A stretch of DNA of 64,000 bases. Origin: Pseudomonadota bacterium. GTDB taxonomy: Bacteria > Desulfobacterota > Binatia > Binatales > Binataceae. The translations under genes were made by a program, and so were the position numbers. The DNA lies in contig JAJPJA010000084.1 of NCBI GenBank assembly GCA_021324455.1, positions 1-64,000 of the forward strand, written 5' to 3'. Shown in pieces: positions 1-12,109 of the stretch. Numbering within the stretch: position 1 is the stretch's first letter; the number at the start of each line of letters is the position of its first letter. Below the pieces are notes generated by a model that was not told the origin of the DNA, searched no databases, and saw only the letters and a list, made by a program, of their open reading frames with translations.

Positions 1-2
1 CT

Positions 3-1856
3 TACTCGTATCGTGCAAAGTCCGGCTGCGGGCAGGCGATCGAAGTCTGCGAGCAGGAATGCATGGCCACCATGCTCGACCTGAGCCTGGTCTGGTACAC
101 CTATCGCAATCTGCAGACCTCGCGGCTCGGTTTCGCGGTTATTGCGCCGGTGGGAGCCCATCGATGTGTCGACGGGATGGTACAGATTGCCTGCGTTGAG
201 GAAGCGCAATGGCAGCGTCTGGTCGATTTGATGGGCAATCCGGAATGGACGCGGGATGAGATCTTCAAAGAGCGCACGGTGCGCGGCCAAAACGTCGACG
301 CAGTTACCCTTTTCATCGAGCAGTGGACCTCGACGCGCAGGATGAACGATCTGTTCCGGCAGATGCAGGCGCGGCGGATCCCGGCGGCGCCGGTCACCAA
401 GCCCAGCGACCTTTACGCCGACGAGCATCTGGCGGCGCGGGAGTTCTTCGTTACTCTGCCCGTGCGCGACGCGGCGTGCGCGCCGATTGCGGCGCCCGGC
501 GCCCCGTTCAAATCCACCGCCATGGGATGGTGTATGCGCCGTCCGGCGCCGCGGCTGAACGAGCATCGCCAGACAATCCTGCACGAGCTGTCCGCGAACA
601 CCGCGCGCGCGGGCGCCTCCGCCCCGGTTGCCCAGCCGCAAACTCATGGCCCGCTGCATGGCGTGCGCGTGCTCGACTTCTGCTGGGTGTGGGCGGGGCC
701 GTCCTGCACCGCGCAGTTGGCGCGGCTGGGCGCCGAAGTAATCAGGGTCGAAACCGCGAAGCATCCATGCGTCAGCCGGATGTTCGTGCCGCAGGCGGAC
801 GGGAAAGCGGGGTTAAATCGCGGCGGCAGCTTCAATGAGAAAAATCACAACAAGCTGAGCGTGCAGCTCAATTTGGAAAAGCCCGAGGCGGTTGCGATTG
901 TGCACGAGCTGGCGCGGTATTGCGATATCGCGGCCGAGAACTTCGCCCCCGGGGTCATGGCAAAGCTGGGCGTAAGCTACGACAGCCTGCGCGCGGTCAG
1001 ACCCGCCATCATCATGATCTCGCTGGCCGGCTATGGCCAGACCGGGCCGTTCAGCAATTACGTCAGCTACGGTCCGATCATGGCGGCGCATTGCGGGATT
1101 CAGACGCTCACGACATACGCCGGCGACGGTCCGCGCAGCCTGGGTATCAGCTACGCCGACCCGGTGGTCGGAATGTTCGGCGCATGGCTGCTCAACGCCG
1201 CATTGATCCATCGCGACCGCACCGGCCAGGGTCAGTACATCGATCTGTCCAATCTCGAAGCGATGGAGATGCTGATGCCGGAGGCGCTGCTGGAATACGC
1301 GATCAACCGGCGCGACCCGGTTGCGATGGGCAATCGCGACCCGTGGATGGCGCCCCATAACTGTTACAAGGCTCTGGGCGGCGCCGAGGATTGGGTGACG
1401 ATCGCGGTGGGCAGCGATGCGGAATTCCGCGCGCTGTGCGAAGTCATGGGCTATCCGGGCATGGGGCACGACCCGCGCTTCGCGGAGGCTGCGGCGCGCA
1501 AACGCAACGAGGACGAGCTGGATGGGATCATCAATGCATGGACCTCGCAGCGCGACCGTTGGGAGATTACTGAGTTGCTCCAGCGCGCCGGCGTCGCCGC
1601 GATACCGACCTTTACCAACAAGGACGTGATCGAGGACCGGCACATGCGGGAACGCGGATTTCTGGTCGATTTGGACCATCCGGAGGTCGGTGTCCGCACC
1701 TACGCGGGGGTGCCGTGGACGATGTCGTTGACGCCGTGCAAAATCCACCGCGCCTCGCCCTGCCTGGGTCAGGACACCGACGATGTTCTGACGCGGCTGC
1801 TGAATTACACGCCGGAGCGGATCGCGGAGCTGCGCGGGTTGGAAATTATCGCCTGA
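3..1856 (+). CDS. CaiB/BaiF-type CoA-transferase, tandem two-domain form, 5'-truncated by window edge
   Basis: Class III (CaiB/BaiF) CoA-transferase, moving CoA between carboxylic acids. The reading frame is open back to base 3 and residues before the first ATG (63) already look like family sequence (GQAIEVCEQE), so the true start lies outside the window. The protein has two half-repeats. The first visible part is the C-terminal piece of one CaiB domain. From about residue 205 (counted from ATG 63) a complete second domain begins with GVRVLDFCWVWAGPSCTAQLARLGAEVIRVE, the usual family opening, and continues through GYGQTGP and DRTGQGQYID. Tandem CaiB fusions are known in the family. The catalytic Asp is expected in the later half of each domain; I could not assign it. 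Substrate unknown. The gene ends just before a convergent minus-strand gene. Confidence 0.85.
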   Translation, partial: YSYRAKSGCGQAIEVCEQECMATMLDLSLVWYTYRNLQTSRLGFAVIAPVGAHRCVDGMVQIACVEEAQWQRLVDLMGNPEWTRDEIFKERTVRGQNVDAVTLFIEQWTSTRRMNDLFRQMQARRIPAAPVTKPSDLYADEHLAAREFFVTLPVRDAACAPIAAPGAPFKSTAMGWCMRRPAPRLNEHRQTILHELSANTARAGASAPVAQPQTHGPLHGVRVLDFCWVWAGPSCTAQLARLGAEVIRVETAKHPCVSRMFVPQADGKAGLNRGGSFNEKNHNKLSVQLNLEKPEAVAIVHELARYCDIAAENFAPGVMAKLGVSYDSLRAVRPAIIMISLAGYGQTGPFSNYVSYGPIMAAHCGIQTLTTYAGDGPRSLGISYADPVVGMFGAWLLNAALIHRDRTGQGQYIDLSNLEAMEMLMPEALLEYAINRRDPVAMGNRDPWMAPHNCYKALGGAEDWVTIAVGSDAEFRALCEVMGYPGMGHDPRFAEAAARKRNEDELDGIINAWTSQRDRWEITELLQRAGVAAIPTFTNKDVIEDRHMRERGFLVDLDHPEVGVRTYAGVPWTMSLTPCKIHRASPCLGQDTDDVLTRLLNYTPERIAELRGLEIIA

Positions 1857-1868
1857 ATTCGCAACTCG

Positions 1869-2270
1869 TTATCCGTTGCCCTGCCAGGAATCGATCGCGA
1901 TGTCATACATGACGCGGACTTCGCCGGGGCGGCCGAACGGATACTTGTCCTGGCCCAGATAGCGCCGGGCCAGCGAGTCGATATGCCGATCGGCGCCGTC
2001 CCTGGTGCTGCGTTCGACGTGTCCGCGGATTTGCAGGTAGCGGTAGGGATTGGTTGGATCGATAATGGCCAGCGCGACTTTGGGATTGCTGTCGAGGTTG
2101 CGCGCCTTTCGGCGTCCGACCGCGGTATTGATACGGATGATGCCGTCCTTGTAATCGAACCACAGGGGCGTGACCTGCGGCGACCCATCGGGCATGACCG
2201 TGGCCAGCGCGGCGAACGCGACCTTATCGGTGAGGAGGTCCATATACTTGGCGGGAATTGTCGACGCCAT
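1869..2270 (-). CDS. PPOX-class (pyridoxamine 5'-phosphate oxidase fold) F420/flavin-dependent oxidoreductase
   Basis: A 133-residue split-barrel protein of the PNPOx-like superfamily. It begins MASTIPAKYMDLLTDKVAFAALATVMPDG and continues with SPQVTPLWFDYKDGIIRINTA, RKARNLDSNPKVALAIIDP and YRYLQIRGHVE, the strand order and wording typical of PPOX-class F420-dependent proteins. Such enzymes reduce a small substrate using F420 or FMN; no substrate can be assigned here. The start was set at the ATG complementary to 2268-2270 because an AGGAG ribosome site lies 6-7 bases upstream; an in-frame extension to 2468 looks non-coding. The gene is convergent with the CoA-transferase and divergent from the bactofilin gene. 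F420 rather than FMN use is family inference. Confidence 0.75.
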   Translation of the reverse strand: MASTIPAKYMDLLTDKVAFAALATVMPDGSPQVTPLWFDYKDGIIRINTAVGRRKARNLDSNPKVALAIIDPTNPYRYLQIRGHVERSTRDGADRHIDSLARRYLGQDKYPFGRPGEVRVMYDIAIDSWQGNG

Positions 2271-2435
2271 GTTGAAACTCCTGGGGGATTTAAAAGACCG
2301 AACCGTTTGCGGCGCTGGCCCGGTTCCTGATTTATATTCTGGATAGATGTGGCGGGTTTTGCCACCGGATCTCTTGACCGTGGCGCCATCCAGCCCCACT
2401 ATGCAGTAGCCAGCAGGCGCCGCAGCAGCGCAAAA

Positions 2436-2464
2436 TTGACTGATTTGACCCCATGCGGTATGAG
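2436..2464 (+). promoter_or_regulatory. candidate sigma-70 promoter for the bactofilin gene
   Basis: TTGACT at 2436-2441 and TATGAG at 2459-2464 are separated by 17 bases, a close match to the housekeeping promoter pattern. The site lies about 70 bases upstream of the bactofilin ATG at 2537, which has GGAG at 2521-2524 as its ribosome site. Transcription could continue into the ATP synthase genes since no terminator is visible between them. Pattern match only. Confidence 0.4.
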
Positions 2465-2536
2465 CCAATCGTGCGCCGAGGCGGCGTGCGGGCGGCGGCG
2501 GAGCAGCAGGCTTAATCCAAGGAGCTAAGCATAAAG

Positions 2537-3133
2537 ATGGCGCTTTTCAGCAAAGAGCCCGACAACACTCAAAAAGCACGGGAGGCGGTCAAGCCTGCCG
2601 CGCCACCAGCAGCTCCGATGGCGTCACCCGCGCAACCCGAAGAGCGTGTCAGCGCACGGCCGGCCGCGCCGCTTACCCAGCCGGCGTCCGCGGCGGGCGA
2701 GGCGCGCGCCTACCTCGATAAGGGCAGCAAGATCAGCGGCAAGCTTTTCTTCGAAGGACCGGTCCGCATCGACGGCCAGGTCGACGGCGAGATCAGCGCC
2801 AATGACGCGGTTACGGTGGGCGAAAGCGCGGTGGTGACCGCTCAGGTCAAGGCCGCGTCGATCGTGATCGCGGGTAAGCTGAGCGGCGACATCATTGCCG
2901 GCAAGCGAATCGAGATCCGGCCCACGGCCAAGGTGTTCGGCAACCTGACGACGCCGGTTTTGGTAGTGCATGACGGCGCGCTGTTCGAGGGACATTGTGC
3001 GATGAACCCCGAGGCCCGGGGCGCCGAGGTCAGAAACACCGAGTCAAAGGACGATCGCAAGGTTACACCGATCGCCGCCAAGGAGGATCGTGTAGTTGCG
3101 CAAGTGGCGGCCGGCGGCAACAAGCTGGCGTGA
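2537..3133 (+). CDS. bactofilin family polymer-forming cytoskeletal protein
   Basis: A 198-residue bactofilin (DUF583). The Pro/Ala-rich, presumably disordered N-terminal tail (about residues 1-55) is followed by the beta-helical core: KISGKLFFEGPVRIDGQVDGEISANDAVTVG and then VTAQVKAASIVIAGKLSGDIIAGKRIEIRPTAKVFGNL. The repeated G-x-(I/V)-x-G spacing is the family signature. A short charged C-terminal tail follows. Bactofilins polymerise without nucleotide and scaffold envelope or morphogenesis proteins at the inner face of the membrane. It lies 76 bases upstream of atpF' on the same strand. No M23 peptidase or other common bactofilin partner is next to it, so its local role is unknown. Confidence 0.9.
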   Translation: MALFSKEPDNTQKAREAVKPAAPPAAPMASPAQPEERVSARPAAPLTQPASAAGEARAYLDKGSKISGKLFFEGPVRIDGQVDGEISANDAVTVGESAVVTAQVKAASIVIAGKLSGDIIAGKRIEIRPTAKVFGNLTTPVLVVHDGALFEGHCAMNPEARGAEVRNTESKDDRKVTPIAAKEDRVVAQVAAGGNKLA

Positions 3134-3209
3134 GTTGCGCCCCATTTTTGCGTGATTTGCCGCTCGTTCTTGATTTTTTAATCCGTTCCATCGGCGGAGC
3201 AGTTGCGAA

Positions 3210-3677
3210 ATGCTTAAGATCCCACCCGACTGGGGGACATTCTGCGCTCTGATTGTCTCGTTCCTGGTTTTCTGGTTTATATTCAAACGGCTTTTGTTCT
3301 ACCCTTTCCTGAAGCTGTTGGCGGACCGCGAGCGCAAGCTCAAAGGCCTCAAGGATCGCACCGAACAGCTCATCCGTGAGGGGCGTGAGGCGCACGAGCG
3401 CCATGAGCGCGAGATAGTCGCGGTCCGCCGCCAGGCGCTGGCCGAACGCGAGAGCGAGCGCCGGCGCGCCGAGGAAGAGGTCGGACGCCTGATGGAGGAG
3501 GCACGGTTGGCATCCAAGGATTCAATTGAGCAGGTGCGCGCGGAAATCGAACGGGAGTTGAGAGCGGCCGAGCAGCAGCTGGGCAACCTGGGCGAGAATC
3601 TGGCCGCGGAACTGGCCGAGCGGGTGCTGGGCCGGCCGCTCAAAAGCGGAGGTCCCCGGGTCCATTCACCGAACTGA
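3210..3677 (+). CDS. atpF': ATP synthase Fo subunit b' (peripheral stalk)
   Basis: A 155-residue b-type stalk subunit. A single hydrophobic helix near the N-terminus (about residues 10-32, FCALIVSFLVFWFIFKRLLFYPFL) is followed by a long charged coiled coil rich in Arg and Glu (about 40-140). It is the first of two adjacent b-type genes, an arrangement known from Deltaproteobacteria and photosynthetic bacteria that form b/b' heterodimers. The peripheral stalk holds the F1 head against rotation. It is separated by 3 bases from the following b gene. The a and c subunit genes (atpB, atpE) are not in the window. Confidence 0.85.
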   Translation: MLKIPPDWGTFCALIVSFLVFWFIFKRLLFYPFLKLLADRERKLKGLKDRTEQLIREGREAHERHEREIVAVRRQALAERESERRRAEEEVGRLMEEARLASKDSIEQVRAEIERELRAAEQQLGNLGENLAAELAERVLGRPLKSGGPRVHSPN

Positions 3678-3680
3678 TCG

Positions 3681-4256
3681 ATGAAGCTTAAAACCATACT
3701 GACGGTCACCTTAGGCGTCGGGCTCAGCCCGACGCTGGCGTTTTGTGCGCAAGGTGCGGCTGAGGAGAGCGGCTCCTGGGTCGCGCTGCTGTTCTATATT
3801 TTCAACTTCGCCCTGTTCGTGGCGATCCTCTGGTATTACGCCCTGCCGCTGGTGGTTAAGTTCTTCCGCGAACGGGCCCGCGACATTCGCGAGAACATCG
3901 AACTGTCCGAGACCGGTTTTCGCAGCGCCACCCAGACCGCGCAATCCGCGCAGGCGCAAATCGCCGGGCTGGAGGCCGAGAAAGCACGTATTCTCAAGGA
4001 GATGCGCGAGGAGACCGCGCGCGAAGTGGCCCGTCTGCGTGAGCTCGGCCAGGCCGGCGCCCAGCGCATCCGCCGCGACGCCGAGCTGACCGCGAAATCG
4101 ATTGCGGACAACGGCCGGCGCACCGTCCAGGCTCATCTTGCCGCCGCCGCCGCCGCGCTGGCCCGCGAGTTGATTGCCCGCGAGTTCGAACCCGCCGACC
4201 AGAACCGGCTGGTGCGCCAGTTTCTCGACACCCTGCAGCAGGAGGCGCGGTCGTGA
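3681..4256 (+). CDS. atpF: ATP synthase Fo subunit b
   Basis: A 191-residue b subunit. It starts with a signal-peptide-like hydrophobic segment (about residues 3-24, ending near AFCAQGA), then the membrane anchor WVALLFYIFNFALFVAILWYYALPLVVKFF (about 33-62), then a long Ala/Glu/Arg coiled coil (about 65-185) with the RARDIRENIE start typical of b subunits. The additional N-terminal hydrophobic segment is common in deltaproteobacterial b subunits. It would dimerise with b' and contact delta. It overlaps the delta gene by 4 bases (GTGA). Confidence 0.88.
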   Translation: MKLKTILTVTLGVGLSPTLAFCAQGAAEESGSWVALLFYIFNFALFVAILWYYALPLVVKFFRERARDIRENIELSETGFRSATQTAQSAQAQIAGLEAEKARILKEMREETAREVARLRELGQAGAQRIRRDAELTAKSIADNGRRTVQAHLAAAAAALARELIAREFEPADQNRLVRQFLDTLQQEARS

Positions 4257-4789
4257 TCGGTTCCCGAGTTGCCCGCCGTTATGCGCAGGCTTTGCTGGAA
4301 TTGGCCGCCGAGCAGGGCCAGCTCGAGGCATGGGGCGCGGAATTGGAGCGTCTGGCCAGGATGGTCTCCAGCCCCGATCTGATGACGCGGCTGACCTCTC
4401 CGGAATTGCCCGACCAGCAGCGGCTGGAAGCGATGACCCTGATCGCGTCGCGGCTGGAGTTGAGCTTCCCGCTGCGCTCGTTTGCCGTGGTAGTGGCGCG
4501 GCATGGCCGGATTGCCCAGATGCAAGCGATTGCGCAAGCCTATCAGGACCTGCTCGACCGCCGTCTGGGACGCGCGCGCGCCGCGGTTACGTTCGCGGCC
4601 CAGCCCACCGACGCCGACGTCAATGCGGTGGTGGAAGGCCTGGAGCTGCTGTCGGGCAAGAAGATAATAGCGTCGGTCAAAGTGGACCCCGCACTCATCG
4701 GCGGAGTCGTCGCCGAGCTTGAAGGCCGAACTTACGATGCGAGCCTGGCCACGCGGCTCAATAATTTGGAACGGCAACTGAGCCGTTGA
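4253..4789 (+). CDS. atpH: ATP synthase F1 subunit delta
   Basis: A 178-residue OSCP/delta subunit with GTG start overlapping the atpF stop. It has the family opening VARRYAQALLELAAEQGQLEAWGAELERL, the central helical bundle, and the C-terminal signature KKIIASVKVDPALIGGVVAELEGRTYDASLATRLNNLERQL. It joins the peripheral stalk to the top of the alpha/beta hexamer. Length is normal for the family. It is followed after 27 bases by atpA. Confidence 0.93.
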   Translation: MIGSRVARRYAQALLELAAEQGQLEAWGAELERLARMVSSPDLMTRLTSPELPDQQRLEAMTLIASRLELSFPLRSFAVVVARHGRIAQMQAIAQAYQDLLDRRLGRARAAVTFAAQPTDADVNAVVEGLELLSGKKIIASVKVDPALIGGVVAELEGRTYDASLATRLNNLERQLSR

Positions 4790-4816
4790 GGCGGGGCGGC
4801 ATCAGGACAAACCTTT

Positions 4817-6358
<1,542 letters not shown>

Positions 6359-6377
6359 ACGGGATTGAAGCGCAGAG

Positions 6378-8691
<2,314 letters not shown>

Positions 8692-8696
8692 GTCGG

Positions 8697-9125
8697 ATGG
8701 CTGACGCGGGATTGCCGTTCAAACTGATCACGCCCACCGGCGTGGTGTTTGATGACAACGTGCAGGAGGTCACCGCGGAGAACCCGATTGGCGAGTTCGG
8801 GGTGCTGCCGCAGCACATAAACTATCTCACCTCCCTGGTGCCGTGCGTAATCACGGTCAAGCTGGCTGACGGCGGCTATCGTTTCTTCGTCGTGTCGGGC
8901 GGACTGGCGGAAGTGAAGGACGGCGTTATGACGGTGCTGGCGTCGACCGCGGAAGAGGCGGAAGCATTGATGGACGGCGACACCGCCTCCCGGGGCCTGG
9001 TGGCGGCCGAGGAGCGCCTGCAAAACGTCAGCTTCTATGAGCCGGGCTACCAGAACGCGGTCAAAGCCGCGCAGCTGGCCCGTGCCCGCCAGCGCGCAGT
9101 CCAGATGCGCGGCGCCGCGCGCTGA
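8697..9125 (+). CDS. atpC: ATP synthase F1 subunit epsilon
   Basis: A 142-residue epsilon subunit starting 5 bases after atpD. The N-terminal beta-sandwich is clear: PFKLITPTGVVFDDNVQEVTAENPIGEFGVLPQHINYLTSLVPCVITVKLADGGYRFFVVSGGLAEVKDGVMTVLASTAEEAE. A C-terminal helical hairpin follows (about residues 95-140) ending in a basic tail. It couples gamma rotation to the c-ring and can inhibit ATP hydrolysis. It is the last gene of the operon; the 86 bases that follow hold only a weak AAAGAGC/GCTCTTT inverted repeat near 9171-9212 and no T-tract. Confidence 0.94.
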   Translation: MADAGLPFKLITPTGVVFDDNVQEVTAENPIGEFGVLPQHINYLTSLVPCVITVKLADGGYRFFVVSGGLAEVKDGVMTVLASTAEEAEALMDGDTASRGLVAAEERLQNVSFYEPGYQNAVKAAQLARARQRAVQMRGAAR

Positions 9126-9211
9126 ATCTTTATCTGCCGCAAGGGCGTCTTCAGCCGCTCCGTGTTCCTCAAAAGAGCATCGGCGTCCAGCCTATCGGCG
9201 AACGCTCTTTA

Positions 9212-10411
9212 TTACTTAGCCGGCTTGGACGCGCCTGCCGACGCCGGATGGGTTGCGATGGGTTCGCCGTTGCCCACTGCCTGGCCGGCGTTGGCGAAGG
9301 CCGCGGCTACACCCGCCGCGGCTTTTTCGGTCAGCATGTCGCGGCGCTCGCGGGTCCACTGGTTGGAGCTGACGATCGAATCCGCCGACCCCTGGAACAC
9401 CGGCATCACGTAGCGCGCCATCAGCTCGTGCGAGCGCATCTGCTGCTCGCGCGTGCCCCAGTCCATCACCATGTTCAACACGCCGCCGATACCGCCCGCG
9501 GCCTGATGCATCGTGCGGATCTGTGAGATGGCGTCGTCGGGCGTACCGATTATCATCGCGCCGGCGTCGATCATCCGATCGATCGTGACTTCGCTCAGCG
9601 GCTGGTCGGGCCGGTCCTTTTGCGCCAACCCGGTGGTGGCGATGGCGTACTCGCGGATGTATTGGTTGCCCCAGTCATAAATCTGGCGTATCGCTTCCTG
9701 ACGCGACTGTGCCAGATGGATTGGCAGCACGATGCGCCAGTCGGCGCGGTTCATTATGCGGCCGTGACTGGCTGCCACCTCCTCGGCCAGTTTCCAGCGC
9801 GCGTTAAGGTCGGTGAAAGCGCCGGTGAAAAACGTCATCACGCCCGCGCCCAGCTGTCCCGCCGCGATGAATCCCGACGGCGTAAATGTGCTGGCCGTGA
9901 CCAGCGGCGGATACGGTTTCTGAAATGGCTTGACCTGCAGATGAGCGTGGACCAGTTTGAACCACGATCCGTCAAGCGTCACCTTGTCCTCGGTGAACAG
10001 GCGGATGATGGCGTTGACGCCCTCAATCATCCGCGGCCGCTGATCTTTCGGCTCGATACCGCGCATGTACGCGTCGCCCGGGAGCAGACCCGGTCCGACC
10101 CCGAAAATGAGGCGGCCGCGCGTCAGATGGTCGAGAAATGCGATGCGCGCGGCAACGTTGAGTGGATGATGATACGGAACGCTGACCACACCGGTGCCCA
10201 GCCTGATGCGTTTGGTCAGCGCGGCGGCGTGGGCGATGAACACTTCGGGCGACGGAATAATTTCCCATCCGGCGGAATGATGCTCGCCGATGAAGGCCTC
10301 GTCGAAGCCCAGGCGTTCGGCCCATTGCACGGTCTCCAGGTCGCGTTCGTAGCAGAGCGTGGGGTTTTCGCCCATTTTATGAAATGGGGCAACAAAAAGG
10401 CCGAACTTCAT
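9212..10411 (-). CDS. LLM-class (luciferase-like) flavin-dependent oxidoreductase
   Basis: A 399-residue bacterial luciferase-like TIM-barrel monooxygenase. Motifs include MKFGLFVAPFHKMGENP at the start, the GFDEAFIGEHHSAGWE stretch, AALTKRIRLGTGVVSVPYHHPLNVAARIAFLDHLTRGRLIFGVGPG and a C-terminal IIGTPDDAISQI segment. Members use FMNH2 or F420 to oxidise alkanes, sulfonates, aldehydes and similar compounds; the substrate here is unknown. The start is the ATG complementary to 10409-10411, preceded by GAGGAG at good spacing, rather than the longer frame starting at 10462. It stands alone on the minus strand between the atp operon and a small gene. Confidence 0.87.
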   Translation of the reverse strand: MKFGLFVAPFHKMGENPTLCYERDLETVQWAERLGFDEAFIGEHHSAGWEIIPSPEVFIAHAAALTKRIRLGTGVVSVPYHHPLNVAARIAFLDHLTRGRLIFGVGPGLLPGDAYMRGIEPKDQRPRMIEGVNAIIRLFTEDKVTLDGSWFKLVHAHLQVKPFQKPYPPLVTASTFTPSGFIAAGQLGAGVMTFFTGAFTDLNARWKLAEEVAASHGRIMNRADWRIVLPIHLAQSRQEAIRQIYDWGNQYIREYAIATTGLAQKDRPDQPLSEVTIDRMIDAGAMIIGTPDDAISQIRTMHQAAGGIGGVLNMVMDWGTREQQMRSHELMARYVMPVFQGSADSIVSSNQWTRERRDMLTEKAAAGVAAAFANAGQAVGNGEPIATHPASAGASKPAK

Positions 10412-10514
10412 ATCCGGTTCTCCTCGCGGAAAGTGGCGCGATTGCACCACTTTGCGCCCCAACTCTCAAGCTCCACCGCGCAACGTCCCGCCGCCGCAGC
10501 CTTGACGGCGAATG

Positions 10515-10802
10515 CTATTGCGTGGTGCTGCTTTGAGTCTTTTTTGCGTTCTGTGTCGGCGCAGTCGGCGCGCTGCCGGTCCAGGATCCGGTCTCGTGAT
10601 AGCGGTAACCTTCGTAGGCCAGCGAGGGAATGGCCAGCCAGATGCACCCGCTGCACGACAGCCCCATCAGCAAGGCCATCGCCATCAGGGCCAGCCATCG
10701 GATCGGCCTGATGGTGTTATTCGCCGCCGTCCTTACTGTGAAGTTTCTGCCGCATCGCGCGGCGTTTAGCGGTAAGGACCATGTACGCGACGACCATATC
10801 AT
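10515..10802 (-). CDS. small putative lipoprotein, function unknown
   Basis: A short reading frame whose middle has a basic-hydrophobic segment IRPIRWLALMAMALLMGLSCSGC. The last residues resemble a lipobox (S-C-S-G-C) for signal peptidase II. Roughly 40 residues follow with SLAYEGYRYHETGSWTG and a Thr/Ser/Gln-rich tail. Small outer-membrane lipoproteins with such a layout are common, but I do not recognise this one. The start is uncertain: the ATG at 10802 gives a 95-residue product with an oddly long leader, and a start nearer the hydrophobic segment would fit better. It is upstream of, and on the same strand as, the LLM-class gene. Confidence 0.4.
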   Translation of the reverse strand: MIWSSRTWSLPLNAARCGRNFTVRTAANNTIRPIRWLALMAMALLMGLSCSGCIWLAIPSLAYEGYRYHETGSWTGSAPTAPTQNAKKTQSSTTQ

Positions 10803-12109
10803 CGGTCTCGGCGCTCCGTGTCGTTTGGCATAGCCGATGGCGAGCAAGGCTTATGCTGCCGGACGATCAGACACAGGCGTCCGATCGTTGCGCGGCTGGG
10901 TCGGCGTTGAAGTTGATGCACGCAAGAGCCAAACCTGCGGCTTGCGTCGATTCGGTTGAGGCCGGGTTGCAAAGCCGAGGGGGTGTTGGCTTTGGGTGGG
11001 GATTGCATTGGCGGAGCAATGGAGAGCGCCGGCAGCTTGTTTTTTACTCCATTTTTTGGCATATTAAACCCGTATAAAGTGACTCTTGCATTCAAAACAG
11101 GACTGGAAATTAAAACAAATCAAAGAAATCGCGACAGGAGCGAGCGAGCGTTCTGAGCAAAACTGTCATATTCAAGGATTTAAATGGCGGATTTATGTTA
11201 ATTTTGATTAGCGAACCTGCAAATTAATAGGGGCTAAGTTGTGCTATTGACCCCAGAGTTTGCATTTGATACCCGTTTTGGCTCATAGGGCTCAGAACCA
11301 TGTTACCTGGGCGTTCGGCATCCGTTCTTTCTGTAGCCTCATCGTCTGTGTATCATTGGCGAGGTATTAGAACGATAGGAGGCTGGTTACGAGCAGTTTT
11401 GGCGTCGCCAGGAATCCCGGCTCCGGTGGTTTGCGGATGGACCGGTGACGTCGGCAGAGGCGTTGTCCTTGCCGTGGCCACGAATGTTGTTGGCAGGTGC
11501 TTTCTTTCCTTCATCAGGCCGTCTGTTGTTGGTAGCGAGCAGGCGCGTTGCCGACCGATTGCCGCATCGCAGCCCAGTTTGATGCGGCTTTCTGACTGCT
11601 GGTAAATCGGTCTTAAAAGAGAGCGCGAAGCTTCTGCCGCAGGAGAGCGACCTCCTGACCGCCAAAGCGCGCCTCTGACCAGCCGGGGACAGAGGCGATC
11701 GGACATTTGTCCGGTAAGCATATCGCGCCGACGCGGACTGGCGCCGGCGTTGAAGACGGCGCCGGTCTCCGGCACGGGATGGCGGACGCTTGCCTGAACG
11801 CTTTCGCATGGTCCGAGCCTGTGCGAATATCGTGGCCAAACTCGAATTCCTTTGCGAAGGCTCCGTTTCATGCTAGTTAATTTGCACTCCGGTTCCGGAT
11901 TTGGGAGATTCTGGGACGGTCTGGAAGATTTCAGTTTTTTCCCTGTTTGTTTCTTATTTTGCAGAAGTTAAAGCCGCTGTCGTTTTTATTTGAAGCCACC
12001 GGGATTCGGATGTGGCCGTTGTCGGCTTTCCTTAAAAGCTGACGGTTCCCTGGTGATGCATTTCAAAACAGCCTGAAGCGCTGCTTTTTTGGCCGGAGGG
12101 CAATCTGTA
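10803..12109. other. 1.3 kb region without a convincing gene, upstream of the polysaccharide locus
   Basis: Open frames here read as low-information shadow translations. Bases 11040-11300 are clearly more AT-rich than the surroundings. Around 11641-11713 there are three adjacent small hairpins: AGGAG/CTCCT (11641-11656), an 8-bp stem CGCCTCTG/CAGAGGCG (11670-11697) and GGAC/GTCC (11701-11712). A run of T-rich sequence is present around 11935-11995. I could not identify a known riboswitch, a GEMM-type c-di-GMP aptamer or a convincing promoter. The position suggests a long 5' regulatory region for the export operon. Confidence 0.5.
11641..11713 (+). promoter_or_regulatory. cluster of three hairpins in the leader region of the export operon
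   Basis: AGGAG pairs with CTCCT (11641-11645 with 11652-11656), CGCCTCTG pairs with CAGAGGCG (11670-11677 with 11690-11697), and GGAC pairs with GTCC (11701-11712). No T-tract follows, so these are not terminators. They could be part of a structured leader, but the distance to the ATG at 12110 (about 400 bases) leaves this open. Confidence 0.3.

Noticed and set aside
11485-11506. Sigma-54 promoter-like TTGGCAGGTGCTTTC
   Set aside because: The spacing between GG and the needed downstream GC is wrong; the -12 element is not present.
11353-11871. A 172-codon minus-strand frame in the gene-poor region, possible transposase remnant
   Set aside because: The translation shows no DDE, HTH or other recognisable motif, and no terminal inverted repeats were seen.
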